Positions 10,970 to 23,572 are shown, counted from the stretch's first letter. The stretch is 64,000 nt of DNA from Cucumis sativus (GCF_000004075.3 NC_026657.2:18047501-18111500); one strand, 5' to 3'. Notes: generated by a model from the letters alone, not told the origin. A program made the numbers and translations.

Positions 10970-11993
10970 GTTGTTTACATTAGAAAATGGAAGGGAGGAA
11001 AAAAAACTGTCACAAAAGGTAAAAATACCCGTCATTTGTGGGAAAAGGCGAAATTTTTCAGATAGCATTTTTTGCGACAGTTATTTGATGTCGTAGAAGA
11101 TACATCAAATAATTTATTTAATTTATTAAAATTAAATTCAATTTAAATGAAAAGTAAAGGGTTTTAAGGGTTTTCCCCCAAATAAAAATTTCCCCAAATT
11201 AAAAACCCTCATTCCTCTCGCAAATAAGCCATCTCAAAACGCGAAGAAGACCATCTTTGGACGACGCCAGTTCCCGTCACCACCACCGTCCTCTCATTCC
11301 CGTCTCCTCACTCTATTACTATTGCAACCTCCTCTATCAAACAACAAACCTCTTGTATGGTAACGTGTTTAATCCGTGCCTGTCATCTCCAATCCGCCGC
11401 AATCTCTTCAACATTCAAACCACGACCGTCACCTCCTCTGTTTGTAAGTCATTTGTTCCTTTTATCTTTCTCTCTCTTTGCAAAGTTGTTCTCTTGTCAC
11501 TACTTCCTTCAACTCCATGAGTCGTCGGTAAGGTCTGAAATTTTAAACTTCGTTTGAATTTCCTCTTTTGGGCAAACACCCCTACGTGATGTATGTAAAA
11601 TAAATGATGGGTTTATCTTTAACTTAAATTAGACCCAAAAAATGTTAAGACTTGAAGCTGAAAGAGAGCAAGACCAAAAGGGAGAAGGTCCTGAAAAGGT
11701 CCTTAATGTGTTTAGGTTTATGACATGTTTATTTAAGGAAATTTCGATTTAAGATATATTCTTTTATTATATGACACCTCTCCTTGTTTTAATTTTATAT
11801 GATACTATTTGGTGATGTGTTTTGTTGGTTTTTCTGCTGTGCATTTTTTCATGAGAAGATTGTTCTTTGGTGTTTAGGGGAGCCTAATAACTTCATCCTT
11901 AGTTGAGAAAGAGTTCTCTAACTCTAACTTAGGAGGAGCCTAAAGGTAAGTATTTGTTGATGGTAGTAGACACAATAGACATTTATTTATCAA
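10970..11993 (+). mobile_element. Left end of CACTA element B, unit 1
   Basis: It begins CACTACAACAG. Compared with 35510 and 50936, about 20 bp just inside the terminus are missing, apparently by slippage between two CTACAACA words. The rest is collinear with 35510..36374. It includes subterminal palindromes such as CGACAGTTATTTGATGTCG and a CT-rich stretch at 11190..11520 that looks like captured 5' gene sequence; I could not identify the gene. Confidence 0.7.
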
Positions 11994-13120
11994 CACTACA
12001 AGAAAAATGGTCTACGACGACAGTTATTTACTGTCGCGAACAAAATCCATGACAGTTATTTTCAGTCATAGAAGCGGGAGTCATGTAAAATCCTTCCTTG
12101 ACAGTTTTCAAAAACTGTCGCAATAACTTATTTCATGACATAAAATAAATGTCGTTAGTTAGCATTCTACGACATCAAATAACTGTCATATTTTATTTTG
12201 TGACAATAAATAACTATCATCATTTATGTATTAACGACAGTTAAATAAATGTCGTGAATTCGTTTATTGTGACATGTTTTAGATGTCACGAATATGTCAA
12301 TCGCGACAGTTTTTTTTTTTTAAATGTCATTGTTTTGCTATGGAAGACATTTTTTTTCTGTCAAAGATAGAGCAATCGTGACAATTAATGTTGTAAAAAA
12401 AACTGTCATTGGTTTCATATTCACAACAAGTAATAACTGTTACAAATTCATATATTACGACATGTTTTTCTTGTTGCAAATTACTTGATTACTATAGTTT
12501 TTTCCTATACTCCTTGCCACTCCGCCATTACACGAACCATTTAAATGACAATAATGTAGCCGACAATGACAATTTTGAATTTATAATATTGACACCCATA
12601 TAGAAAAAAATAGCCGACACTTTAATACATATACGCTGTAATACAATTTATAATATTCGTACATTTCCAATCAAGTTCCAACAATTTACAAGTACAGAAT
12701 CTCAACCCTTAATCAAAAAATATTTTAAATAGCATCAGAATACATATAACAAGATTTTCTGCTAAAGCATAAACGACCAACCGAGAATGTTCGTCTCTGA
12801 AAATGTTCTTTGAAAGTAAACTCGTGAAGTTGTCGACTCCAGTAGAACCTACGAAGACAACATGAATATAAGCATCCATCATAGAACAAGAGAGTACAAC
12901 TCTTATAGAAAATTTCAACATTGAGAACTACCTATCACTACATACGTTGATAAGAGAAACAACTACATAGCAAAGCACACATGTAGAATAACAACATCAC
13001 CTTAACATCCACTTGGTCTACCATTTTGTATCATTACTCTTTAGAAAATTTAGCTGGATATAAATAAGTAATCAACAAGAAAATTATTGAATAAGTAACC
13101 ATAATCTAGATGAATGAAAC

Positions 13121-13220
13121 TTAAGAATCCATTAGTGGTTCACTGTCACTAAGGTTGGAAGAAACGTTATCCAACAAGAATTGAAAAGTTTTCATCTTAA
13201 GGAGTCGAACACTTTCAAAT
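13121..13220 (-). pseudogene. Captured terminal exon of an unidentified gene in element A
   Basis: On the minus strand an acceptor (ATTTATAG) is followed by 100 bp of open frame containing LLKMKTFQFLLDNVSSNLSD and ending at a TAA. Unit 3 has a 1-bp deletion and units 3 and 4 have a stop, so only this copy is open. The residue composition looks like a true protein C-terminus. I cannot name the family. Confidence 0.4.
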
Positions 13221-14379
13221 CTATAAATATCAGAAAGAAGACAGTTTTCATGTGCAATCCACTTCAATTAATGAAGCCAATAAATATTAAGGTACTAGAG
13301 AAATGAAACTAGAACAACTTGTATAATTTATGGCTTGACATAAATTAAAGGTCTCCTAGTTTCTTATAAAAAAAAGCTCTACCAATGAGTACAGACATAA
13401 AATCCATGACAATTTACACAAGTAGCAATTTAGCAATAGCAATAAGTACAAACATAAGACCCATGGCAATTTACACAAGTAGCAATAGTCAACCGATATA
13501 AGCATACTATCCATGATAAAAAAAAAAATTGTAGCATCCTAGCAGGTATATTGTTGGTATCAATCGGTTGTTTTCAAGTATTTATCTTGTTTCGTAAAGC
13601 AACAATTCAACAGTTTGTTTTAGCATTTATAACCACTAAAATTGAATAATGACAAATCATCAAAGAGTGAAAAATGGAAAGCCAATAACTTCAAAAACTA
13701 AAGTTGTAAGAGTATATACTTTGAAATAAATATTACCTGTTAACTATATCGTTAGATTGTTCTTATCTTCTTTATATGTTAGAGGTATCATCTTGAGTTG
13801 CTAGCCTTCATAAGATATATACCTTTATTGTCTTACGTGCTCCATTTCTATTGGATGCTTACCAATTCTCTATGATCATACATCTGAAGGCTGAATCACA
13901 TTTTCATCATGTAATCAGACTTTAGTGATTGGATTTGGACGTTTAAGATCATGGAAAATAATAAGCACAAATGTAGATATGCAACGTAATACTTTTACAA
14001 TAAGAAAACTAAAACTTCTAAATGAATTCTGAATCTTTATACACCCCGAGTATGATGATATGCAGAAATTCTTCTCCTAGATTCAATGTATAGAGATGAA
14101 TATTGTTGATGGATACCTTACTATGATTTCCTTACAATGTACAATCTACTTGAAGGTAGCTGAGGTTCTAAAGTACCTAAATACATCGTTTCTACAAATT
14201 GGAATCGATAGTCTGTCAGAGATAAAAAATATCTAATATAAGAACTTTTGTGGTTAGCTTTTTGAACATCTTAACTTTTAACAAGTCAATAAGAAATGGA
14301 AACAAGAGCATACCATTACAGAAAATCAAGCACATTTCAGCTTTAAAATTATTGTAAACATATATAGTTTAATTTAAAA

Positions 14380-14889
14380 TTAGAAACAATTGAAAATCTT
14401 CTTAGGAGCAGTTCCAGTAGCCCTGTGTTTGGCAGCAATTTCCTCTGCCTTTGCCTTCAGCTTTTCTTCGGCATGCTTTTCTTCAATAACAACCTTATAT
14501 TCTTATGTTGTTTTGTGTATCAATGCTATTTTGTTCTTCAGTTTCTCTATATACTCTCCCTTCTTCTTCTCAAATTTTTCATGCTCTCATTACAAAATCA
14601 ATCCAAATGAAATCGACAAAAAAGAAAAAAAAAACATAGTTGTAAAGAGCAGTTTCGTCAATGAAGAGAAATATCGAATTACAGATTTTGGAATCTTCTC
14701 TGAGGTTGTGAGTTTATATTCAATGAAATTTCTAAAATCTAGAATTAAAATCGTAAATAGCATCTACTAACTATACAAATAAAACTTAAACACATTACAT
14801 ATATTTTGTTTTCTAATTACCTCAATTTGTTTTAGTTCAGCCTCAAGAGGTGCTTTCTTGTTGTTCTCCCATGACCCAATGCGTTCCAT
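14380..14889 (-). pseudogene. Captured remorin C-terminal fragment, element A copy 1
   Basis: Two minus-strand exons are visible. The first (14821..14889) encodes MERIGSWENNKKAPLEAELK and then QIE, ending at a GT donor (GTAATTAG). The second (14380 to about 14588) encodes EKFEKKKGEYIEKLKNKIAL, then an in-frame TAA, then a coiled-coil segment and AAKHRATGTAPKKIFNCF with a natural stop. This is the conserved remorin C-terminal coiled coil and its C-terminal anchor, normally a plasma-membrane nanodomain protein. The 5' gene part is missing and there is an internal stop, so it is a transposon-captured fragment. Among the three copies this one has the cleanest frame. Confidence 0.85.
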
Positions 14890-16524
14890 TCAGAAAAACA
14901 CATATATAAAGCAAATAATAGCATCGAAGGGGTTAAATTCCATTGAGCTCCCTATTCAACTCTTCAGTATCATTCATAATTTTAGAATTATTAACCCAGG
15001 GGCTGAGAAATATAAAATAAATTTGGAAACAAAAGAAAATTCCATTGAGCTCTTTAAGGAGGAAGCAAAAGATTGTATTCTTTTAAAATTAACTTTCTCA
15101 AAAGAAGCAACAATCTCTTCTCACAAACTAGTAACATAGATTCCCCACTGCAAATATGGAGAAAAGAACTAACATTAACAAAGTAGATAGAATTTTGGAC
15201 AGAGAGTAACATAACAAACTACAAACAAGTTAGCATTAATGAACAATATCTACATTAAAATAATATAAATAAAAGAAAAATTCACTCTCTCCTTTCTCTA
15301 CTCCACCCCACTAAGTCTATATATTTGTAATTTACCCACTCACTCAAAAACACCAATACTGAGAAAAAACGTCACTAAAGGAAATACCTTAACAACATTC
15401 AAGGAACAAATCAAGTGTTATTTCAAAAGAAAACCTTTTCCAATTCCTTGCCATAAAATCTACTAAATAATGCAAATTAACCATAAAAAATTCAGAAATC
15501 AATGAATAGGTAATGATATTTTTACGAAAATAATAAAGAATACTTGTTGTCATATAATCTTAAAAATTAATGACACGCACATAAGAAGTATTGAATAACA
15601 TAATTCAAGGCTTGTTGTGTGACTCAAACATCCTATATCGGGACAAACAATATCACACAACATCATTAGCATTTCAATACATTCATAAATAATAATATAT
15701 CGTTTATCTGTTTCTTTTCTTGATACAATCCTAAAGAGTTTACAACTCTTTTTTTAAATATCTCATTCGTCTTTTGATATACGCTCATCTTGAAAATCCC
15801 CCCTCTCCACAAAAAAAAGAAAAAAAAGGAAGACAGATTTCATTCTCCAACCTCTCCATCCATTTCCACACCCACCCCTAATACTTAATATTTACAGAGA
15901 ATCTTAATAAAAAAAAAAGAACTTAGCATGTTTTTCCAAAATGCCCTTTAAACTAGTGGCATCATTGATCATTAATCTATCGATTAGGAGTGACAGAAAC
16001 ATCGATAGAGAGCTCTAACAAGAGAATATTAACATCACCATGCTAACCTTCTGAGTTACTAAGAAAAAATTGAGATGAAATTCTTCAAGACTTGAACTTC
16101 TCAATGTACTGTAACCCAACTTCGACTGAATCTACACGTAAACATTAAGTTATCAGAACTTGAATGTCATCAACACACAAAAAAAAAATTCATGCTTCTT
16201 TTATTCTACAAGATACTCTTATTACTTCATTGGTTGTCTTCAAACATTATCACTTTCAATAAAAACAACCAAAGTCCATAAACAGATTGTATGTTATTAT
16301 TGGAAAACCAAATAATTGAAAACATAGGACCATTTTCAAACCATTAAGCAAACACTATAGGACCAACCATCAATAAAAACATATTTACAAATATGTAAAG
16401 TAGATCAGATACGTCCAGAACTAAAGGACTAAATGAGTTAACATCCAGAAAAAAAAAATTCAGACATGCATATACACACCACATGCATACAAAATCAATA
16501 TAACAATCTTCCAAAGTACCCTAC

Positions 16525-16602
16525 CCGGAATAATAATCTCGTGACAAATAAGTGTCCTTAAGAGGACCAAACTGTACAAATAATCCCCGTAGGTCGTCTA
16601 AC
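16525..16602 (-). pseudogene. Captured SR-protein (SCL30A-like) RRM exon, element A copy 1
   Basis: A 78-bp minus-strand exon lies between an acceptor (TTTTGCAG) and a donor (CCGG|GTAGGG). It encodes LDDLRGLFVQFGPLKDTYLS then RDYYSG. This matches the RRM segment of plant SC35-like SR splicing factors of the SCL30A/SCL33 type (the FGPLKD, YL and RDYY positions). It is in frame here, while units 3 and 4 have lost one base. No other RRM exon was found nearby. Confidence 0.7.
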
Positions 16603-17045
16603 CTGCAAAATACATACCGATGAAGAAGTTAATCAACTTAATAGAGAACAAAACAAAACACAATCTCCTTTTTCCCTTTGTATTCTCAACAAAATAAAAC
16701 GTTTCTTAGAATTTTCCTAATTCAAACGAATGAAAATCAAACATATTGTAAGCTACCAAAATGCTTCATCACATAGCCAACCATAAAGAAAAAATGTGAT
16801 TCACATTAGAAAAATGATCGTAAACAACAATATTGAATATGATGAATATGATGGTAGACAAAACAAACACATATCTCCTATAAAATCAAAACTATGAGGG
16901 ATGTTTTTCATAAAAAGAACCATCAATATATCACATTGACTCATTCACATGGAATCCAACATATAGGAGATGGGTTCTGAAGCCATTGGAGAGTACATTG
17001 CATTCACAGAAACAACCAATGACAAGGTGGAATTGGAAATCAAAA

Positions 17046-17792
17046 TTTGGCTGCAACTCATGCCGTCTAAATAATTATTTGTTATTATTGTTAGCCTATT
17101 GGTACAATTCTAGTGTAATTCTTAGAAACTTCCTGCCCTGAGTTTGGTATTTTCTCATTAGCTTTTCATGGTTGAATTTTCAGATCTATTTGAATTATCA
17201 ACCCGAATTTGTAACTTCAATGTTGGGGCTTTGGTGAAAGAAAATGTTAGAACCCTAATTTGAACTAAACTGTATATTTATTAATCTCTAAAAAGTTTGG
17301 TAGTGTGACCTACAACAGTTTGACAATGATTTTAAGGATTAAGAAAATGGTGGAGTTTGAAAGGAAGAAATCAAAATTTCCAAGAAACAAGCGAACATAG
17401 TAAAGAAGAAAATGGGAAATGAATGTGTTGCACTAAAATCCAAGTTTTGACTGTTTCCATGTCTTTGATGCCTTCTCATATTTCAAAGGGAGAGAGTTCG
17501 TTTCTTGTATTTGTTATTTTTTTTTTGTCCATATTGATTTGTTTTATATTGAGCAACTAAGTTGAAATAGGATTCAAGTATGTTAATTGAAAAATGTAGA
17601 TCATTATTATTTAATTCTTGTTTTTTGTTTACTATGATTGTGGAGTTCTATTCTCTATTATTCTGCAAGGAGTACTCTGGTGAGTTACTATTCTATATCT
17701 TTGTTGTAGACATGATACTGGTAATGGTGGCTTGAACATTTGACTTGAGAATGATTACAACACTGCGTCATGGAAAATATTCACGTAAGTTC
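17046..17792 (+). mobile_element. Element B internal segment, unit 2
   Basis: It is collinear with 43130..43875 and then jumps at about 17793 from TCACGTAAGTTCTTG into LTR-D sequence (TGTGTTAATCTATGAGG, as at 28090). The right end of B is deleted. No gene seen. Confidence 0.65.
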
Positions 17793-19561
17793 TTGTGTGT
17801 TAATCTATGAGGAATCTCATTTCAATTTCTTCAACTCAGTTGTAGAGGGTTCCAAAATGAAGAGTTTGATACAAAATACATAATTTTCTATTAAGTACTG
17901 AAGAATTTATGACTAGTTGAATTTAACCTTCTAAAGTTGAAACTTTCTGGAAAAGTATGGAATTAAAGACCACTAAGATTGATTTATGTTGGTTGTTATG
18001 GTGTCAAGACTTTTAAGTTGAAGCTAAGCGTTCAAAAAATATAATTTTAGCCTAAATTAAAATATGTAGGGTTTGATACAAATTAAAGATGAAAATGAGA
18101 ATTTAAGCCTAAATTAAAATATGTAGGGTTTGATACAAATTAAAGATGAAAATGAAATGTTTTGGAGATTATTGTGACGTCTTGCTATGTGAAGGTAACT
18201 GAGAGGTCTAATCTTTGTATCCGACCAAACCAAAGTGGGGCAAACGTATAATCCTAGGAGAACGAGTTCTGTTTTTTACTATGAATGGTTACTTTCAAAC
18301 ATTTGATATGAAAATTGTTTACTTTGGTTTTATCGATGAGAACGTTTTGTTTGTTTATTAAGAAAACTCTGTTTTAGCTTTAAATTGCTTTAAAAAGTAT
18401 GAAACATAATTATTGATGTTGGTTTATGGTAATGGAATGTAAAGGTTGGTTTTCGAACCACAAAACCAATGTACTATGGTGATTTTACTCGAAGGCTACG
18501 TAAATGTATTTTCGTAGCGTCACCTATGGTTGTTAGGAGGTTTTTGGGCTCAAAGAGGTCGTGACCAAAGATCCGAGAACCTGAGCCTAGGTGATATGGA
18601 GGGAGAATTGAGATATGGCTTCGGGCCTATTATAACCCATTTTTTCACACAAAGGAGCGGGTTCATGTTGTTACTGTGGTAAGCTAATAATGTGTGGGCT
18701 CCGTTTGGGCGCGTGTTTCCTTGTGGTTATGGATCACATGTGAGCTATTCTAGGTCGTGTGTTTAGTATGCTATCATGTCGAATTAGATGGATGTTACTA
18801 TTTTGGCGGGTACTAAATATGCGTGACCTAGTTGTGGCTGCATGATTCCTTGATCATGTGCGTGCTACTCTTGGTCATATGTTTAGACTTTTTTCCATGA
18901 TCGGATTGGCTACAGGTTGGTTGGTTGATTGGGGAATATGTGATTATAATGTTTTATTTAATACATTATTTATCGATGCGTATTTTCACATCTTATGAAG
19001 CATATTTTTACGTGTATTTGTATCAAATTACTTGCTACTCACTAAGCATTCAACTTATTTTTTCAATATTTTATCTCCCTTCTCAAGTAGCAACCCAGGA
19101 CCAAGCTTTGTTTTAGCTCAGTCGCTCTTGTAGATCTTCACTTCTTTTTTTTTTTTATTTATGTGTATAGTTTAAACTTTTGTAATTCATCACTAGGTGG
19201 TTAGTCTCATCTAGAGAGACACTGTGGACTTGTGTTTTGGAAGATCCCTAATTAGTTTGAATACTTATGTATGTAATACGTAGTTTCCATCTTATATTCT
19301 ACTTGAAGTTTTGAATCAATCTGAAGGTGTGTGGTGAGACACACTAGTTGTATGTAGTATCTGAATTCCGTTTAAAATTTTATAGAAGTAGAAATGACTA
19401 CATTTTCAGGTGTGGTTCCCTCATATTTAGGGGAGGTGCTGTCAAAATTATTATACATTTCTCTTGAAAAGGGTGTTTTATAAATCTTGCGTTTTCAAAG
19501 CATGTTTTAAGGAGTAGACTGACACCAGCATCTTTTTAAAGAGGGAATTTTTAGTACGGGG
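17793..19561 (+). mobile_element. LTR-D right half, unit 2
   Basis: This aligns with 28090..31801 (without its solo LTR) and with 45430..47130. It has LTR-like content, a TACTCACTAAGCATTC block near 19036, and ends at about TTTTTAGTACGGGG, a wording typical of gypsy LTR ends but lacking the final TGTTACA. The exact 3' edge is uncertain. Open frames here (for example 18925..19116) are read as LTR sequence. Confidence 0.55.
18051..18155 (+). repeat. 57-bp tandem duplication in LTR-D, unit 2 only
   Basis: CCTAAATTAAAATATGTAGG and the following bases are repeated at 18108 with a period of 57 bp. Units 3, 4 and 5 have a single copy, so it arose in unit 2. Confidence 0.8.
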
Positions 19562-19800
19562 AGAGAAAGCTTGTTTCTAAATACACTATATATATGCATG
19601 GACATATAATATTTATAATCGTAAGTATTAATATTATTATTAGCTTATTATGCTCAATACTTCGAGGGAAGTGACAAGAAATGAATCACACATCTAAAGT
19701 TGTGATCGAATTGGATGGAATAAAAGTTGCTTTATAGAGGAGGTAGGGGATTATCGTTATGATATCACTAAACATTACTTTGTGGATGGAACATAATAGA

Positions 19801-20583
19801 GGGGGAGGCGGTGGGATGACCATTGGGGGATCATCAATGATGTTCGATTTTAAAGGCGAATGTGATGTGGTGGAGGAAGGGGAATAACCATTTTCGGGTC
19901 GTCAACATCAAAATCAAGATGATGGTGTGGTCGAGGGGGTGGAATGATCATTTGCAGGGTACCTATGTCAGAATCAAGATGATGGTGTGGAGGAGGGGGT
20001 GGGATGACCATTTGAGGCCCGCCAACATCAGATTATGGATGTTTGGGCGGTGGAGGTGGTGGGATGACCATTTGAGGGCCACCAACGTCAGAATCAAGAT
20101 GATGGTGTGGATGAGGGGGTGGAATGACCATTTGAGGCCTGCCAACATCAGATTGTGGATGTTTATGCGGAGGAGGTGGTGGAATGACCATTTGAGGGCC
20201 ACCAACATCAGAATCAAGATGATGGTGTGGAGGAGGGGGTGGAATGACCATTTGAGGACCGCAAACATCTGATTGTGGATGTTTGTGCATAGGAGGTGGT
20301 GGGATGACCATTTTGAGGGCCACCAACGTCCGAATTAAGATGATGGTGTGGTGGAGGGGTGGAATGACCAATTGAGGGCCACCAACATCGGATTGTGGAA
20401 GCTTGTGCGGTGGGGGAGGAGGGATAACCATTTGAGGGCCGCCAACATCAGAATCAAGATGATGGTGTGGTGGAGGTGGTGGAATGACCATCTGTGGTCC
20501 ACCAACGTCTGAATCAAGATGATGGTGTGGCGGAAGGGGTGGAATGACCATTTGAGGTCCGCCAACATCAGATTGTGGGTCAA
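19801..20583 (-). repeat. 60-bp minisatellite in peptide gene copy 2 (13 units)
   Basis: Thirteen units can be counted by the word ATGACCATTTGAGG and its variants. Two flavours alternate (one with AGATGATGGTGTGG, coding HHHLD, and one with GGATGTTTGTGCGG, coding HKHPQ), giving a partial 120-bp higher-order period. Units at the low-coordinate end are more diverged, which suggests that expansion occurs nearer the 5' side of the gene. Confidence 0.9.
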
Positions 20584-20764
20584 CATGAAGCAACACTGTA
20601 AATACACAAACAAGGAATTAAAACACATGCATACGTGATATATGTATACGTATATCTATAAAAACGGAAATTAATATTCTTGAATACGTACCACGACAAT
20701 GTGACATTGTGGCTATGGACAAAAGCGATAGAAAAAGAAGATAAATTGTTTGTGTTTTCTCCAT
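20033..20764 (-). CDS. Secreted Pro/His-rich repeat peptide precursor, copy 2 (211 aa, best copy)
   Basis: Join of exon 1 (20692..20764) and exon 2 (20033..20595); the 96-bp intron 20596..20691 has GT and AG ends. The ATG was chosen because it opens a classical signal peptide (MEKTQTIYLLFLSLLSIATM, then SHCR) and lies about 65 bp below a TATA box. Exon 2 gives the spacer VLLHVDPQ and nine 20-residue units of consensus SDVGGPQMVIPPPPPHHHLD or the HKHPQ form. One unit is read out of frame for about 15 residues because of a missing G near 20357, compensated by an extra T near 20312. A TAA at 20033 replaces a CAA found in other units. Beyond it the frame stays open through further repeats to an older stop at 19850..19852. 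The protein has no cysteine after the signal region and no known domain. It could be a hydroxyproline-rich wall protein or a precursor of repeated secreted peptides. Confidence 0.7.
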
Positions 20765-20828
20765 ATTGGTCAGTAGAAAATGGAGAATAGATGATTAATC
20801 TTGTGGAAATGGATGGACGAACGAAGGG

Positions 20829-20837
20829 TATATATAA
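20829..20837 (-). promoter_or_regulatory. TATA box of peptide gene copy 2
   Basis: On the minus strand this reads TTATATATA, about 65 bp above the exon-1 ATG, at the same position as TTATATAAA in the other copies. Confidence 0.55.
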
Positions 20838-21651
20838 GATGGTTTTGTTGGCGAAAACAAGAATTATAGTTTAATCATAATTGGTACGCAACTCAATAAA
20901 ATTGAAATCGATAAAGTTATACCCAAGCAGTTTTAATGGTCCATTTTAATGCCTAAAACTCAACAATCTTAACTTTCATCTAAAAACATCCAATATCGTG
21001 CTTAAGAGAATTTAATTACTACTTAGAGAAATTAAATGAGAATAACAAAAAGTAGCTATCCGTGAAAAAAATAATTTCATATGCTTGTATTACCATAAAT
21101 CTTCCAACGATAACCTTCTGTAAAAACAAAACGAAATCTTAGTTAATGATGGTAGTTATAACAGTTTATGTCAATGGGTATCAGTGCATTTTGAGAACTA
21201 AAAAATTCATGGTCCAATTCCTCCGCCTCTCCAATTTGTACTAAAAACAATTTTAAAAGTAAAAAGTAGACTTTTGGGAACTTTTAATAATAAAAAAAAA
21301 AAACAAAACAAAACAAAGAAACAAAGGAAAAAGAAAAAAAAAATGTAAAAGATTGTATGAATTAATTATTGATGGTTGTCTTAAAACCATCGAAACAAGC
21401 ATAACTCAACAAAGAAGTAAGTTTTATTGCTCGTAGGTCTATGTCTTGAATCTCTCATCTTCTATTGATATTGAAAAAATAAAATTTATTAACCAAATTA
21501 CTATTGGGATATATTTTATCTAACTTAATTAGGTTGTTATATAATTTTAAATTGTGTTGTTGAATGAGAAGTTTTTTACTAATCGCAAATTGCCCGATTT
21601 TTTAGTCAAGAAGTTATAATGTTAAGAAAGTTAGCAAAAGAGGTATAAACC
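20838..21651 (-). other. Upstream region of peptide gene copy 2; junction to unit 3
   Basis: Shared AT-rich promoter-side sequence. Near 21600..21646 it reaches the first bases of the integrase remnant (GTTAAGAAAGTTAGCAAAAGAGGTA) and then jumps to AACCCATTTG of unit 3. All of the integrase, the left half of LTR-D, and elements B (left end) and A are missing from unit 2. Confidence 0.6.
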
Positions 21652-23572
21652 AACCCATTTGCTTTAATTCCACAAATTGGTAGTGGAAGGATTTGACTGC
21701 AACTCATGTGGTCAAAATAATGGTTTGTTATTATTGTTAGCCTATTTGTGCAATTCTAGTGTAAATTATTAGAAACTTCCTGCCCTGAGTTTGGTATTTA
21801 CCCACTAGCTTTTCATGATTCAATTTTAAGATCTATTTGAACTATCAACCTAGATTTGTAACTTCAATGTTGGGTCTTTGGTGAAAGAAAATGCTAGAAC
21901 CCAAATTTGAACTGAACTGTATATTTATTAATCTTTAAAAAGTTTGGTAGTGTGACCTATAACAGTTTGACAACGATTTTAAGGATTAAGAAATTGTGGA
22001 GTTTGAAAGGAAGAAATCAAAATTTCCAAGAAACAAGCAAACATAGTAAAGAAGAAAATGGGAAATGGTGAACTGAACGTGTTGCACTAAAATCCAAGGT
22101 TTGACTGTTTCCATGTCTTTGCTGCCTTCTCATATTTCAAAGGAGTTCATTTCTTGTTTTCGTTATTTTTTTTTTTGTCCATATTGATTTGTTTTATGTT
22201 GAGCAACTAAGTTGAAATAACATTCAAGTATGTTAATTGAAAAATGTGGATCATTATTATTTAATTTCTTGTTTTTTGTATACTATGATTGTGGAGTTCT
22301 ATTATCTATTATTGTGCAAGGACTACTCTGGTTAGTTACTGTTCTATATCTTTGCTGAAGACATGATACTGGTAATGGTGGCTTGAACATTAGACTCGAG
22401 AATGATTACAACACTGCCTCATGGAAAATCTTCACGTAAGTTCTTCTCTTCAATAGTTAAATATCTTTTAAGATAATGAACATAAATTGCATATTTTCTG
22501 AGATAAGATGATAGATACATGTCAAATCTTTCCTTGGTTATTGAACACATGGATGGGTGGGTATGGCTGAGAGAGTCCAAGATATAATGAATACTTTAGT
22601 GAGTCCTGTTGGATTGCCAGTAGAAGCCATTTTTTTCTAGGATTTTCTGGTGACTAAGTTGCATTTCATCAGAACGAAGAATTATAACCATACATAAAAT
22701 CTAATCATGAACCGGTAAAACTGGTGGTGGAAATCCAGTTTTTTTGAGTTGCATTTCAAGACACAGATTTCAACTCAGGAAGAAAATGGTATGTATAAGG
22801 GGACATTTAGTGGCATATGTGAATTAAAAGACAATCTTTTTTGTTTTTTATTTTGATCTCAGTATTTATATTGCTCAAAAATTGGAAACTTGGCTTCATT
22901 GAAATAGGAAATTGAATCTGTCATCAGCTTTGTTGAGTAGTATCCAAATAAAGTTGTTTGTGTGAAGTGAAATAAGGATTATTGTGAATTAGTTTACGGT
23001 GTGCAACCATTGAAATTGACAAGGAAGACTTGAGATATTTAATATGGAAATTACGTACCTTATTTAAGATCTGTTTGATAACCTTTTGTTCTTATTTTCT
23101 CACAACTTTTGGTGAACTTTTCACCTTCCTTGAAAATACATCTGAATCCTAAGCCATGTTAAAAAAAAAAAAAAATGAAGTTTGTAAAAACTACCTATTT
23201 TTAGCTTTCTAACTTTTGACATGGTTTTTGTCATTTTGAAAACGTTTTCTTTATTAAAAAAAGTTGGTGAATTACACATAGTGAAAGTAGTGTTTATAAG
23301 CTTAATCTAACTTTTCTTGACAAGGAAAAAATGTCAAAATATACGAATTTGTGACATTTTGTTACTGTCGCCAATAGCAAAATAATGACAATTTAATTTT
23401 ATAAAAACTGTCATGATTGGTCGATCCTTGACAAGGAAAAAATGTCCTAATTAATATACGAATTCGTTACATTATTGTAACTATCGTCAACATAAAAAAG
23501 ATGATATTTATTTTTATAAAAACTATCACGATTGACATATCCTTGAAATATACACTACTACAAAAACATGCT

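Larger units (their letters stand above)
11994..17045 (+). mobile_element. CACTA element A, unit 1 (right end deleted)
   Basis: It begins with CACTACAAGAAAAATGG directly after CAA (11991..11993), as in the two complete copies. The first about 400 bp carry imperfect palindromes of the form TGACA-spacer-TGTCA. The interior is AT-rich with exon-like pieces on the minus strand bounded by AG and GT (12709..12921 open frame, unidentified; 13121..13220; remorin at 14380..14889; SR-protein exon at 16525..16602). At about 17041 it jumps to element B sequence of the next unit (GGCTGCAACTCATG). The last about 730 bp, including the right terminal repeat, are therefore gone. No transposase is seen. Confidence 0.8.

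Noticed and set aside
19862..20272. Plus-strand open frame through the minisatellite rich in Trp, Met and Arg
   Set aside because: It is the shadow of the 60-bp repeat, which is open in several frames; the minus strand has the signal peptide, TATA box and intron.
19801..20583. A CRISPR-like or satellite array
   Set aside because: Units are directly adjacent, have no spacers, and encode an in-frame repeat behind a signal-peptide exon.
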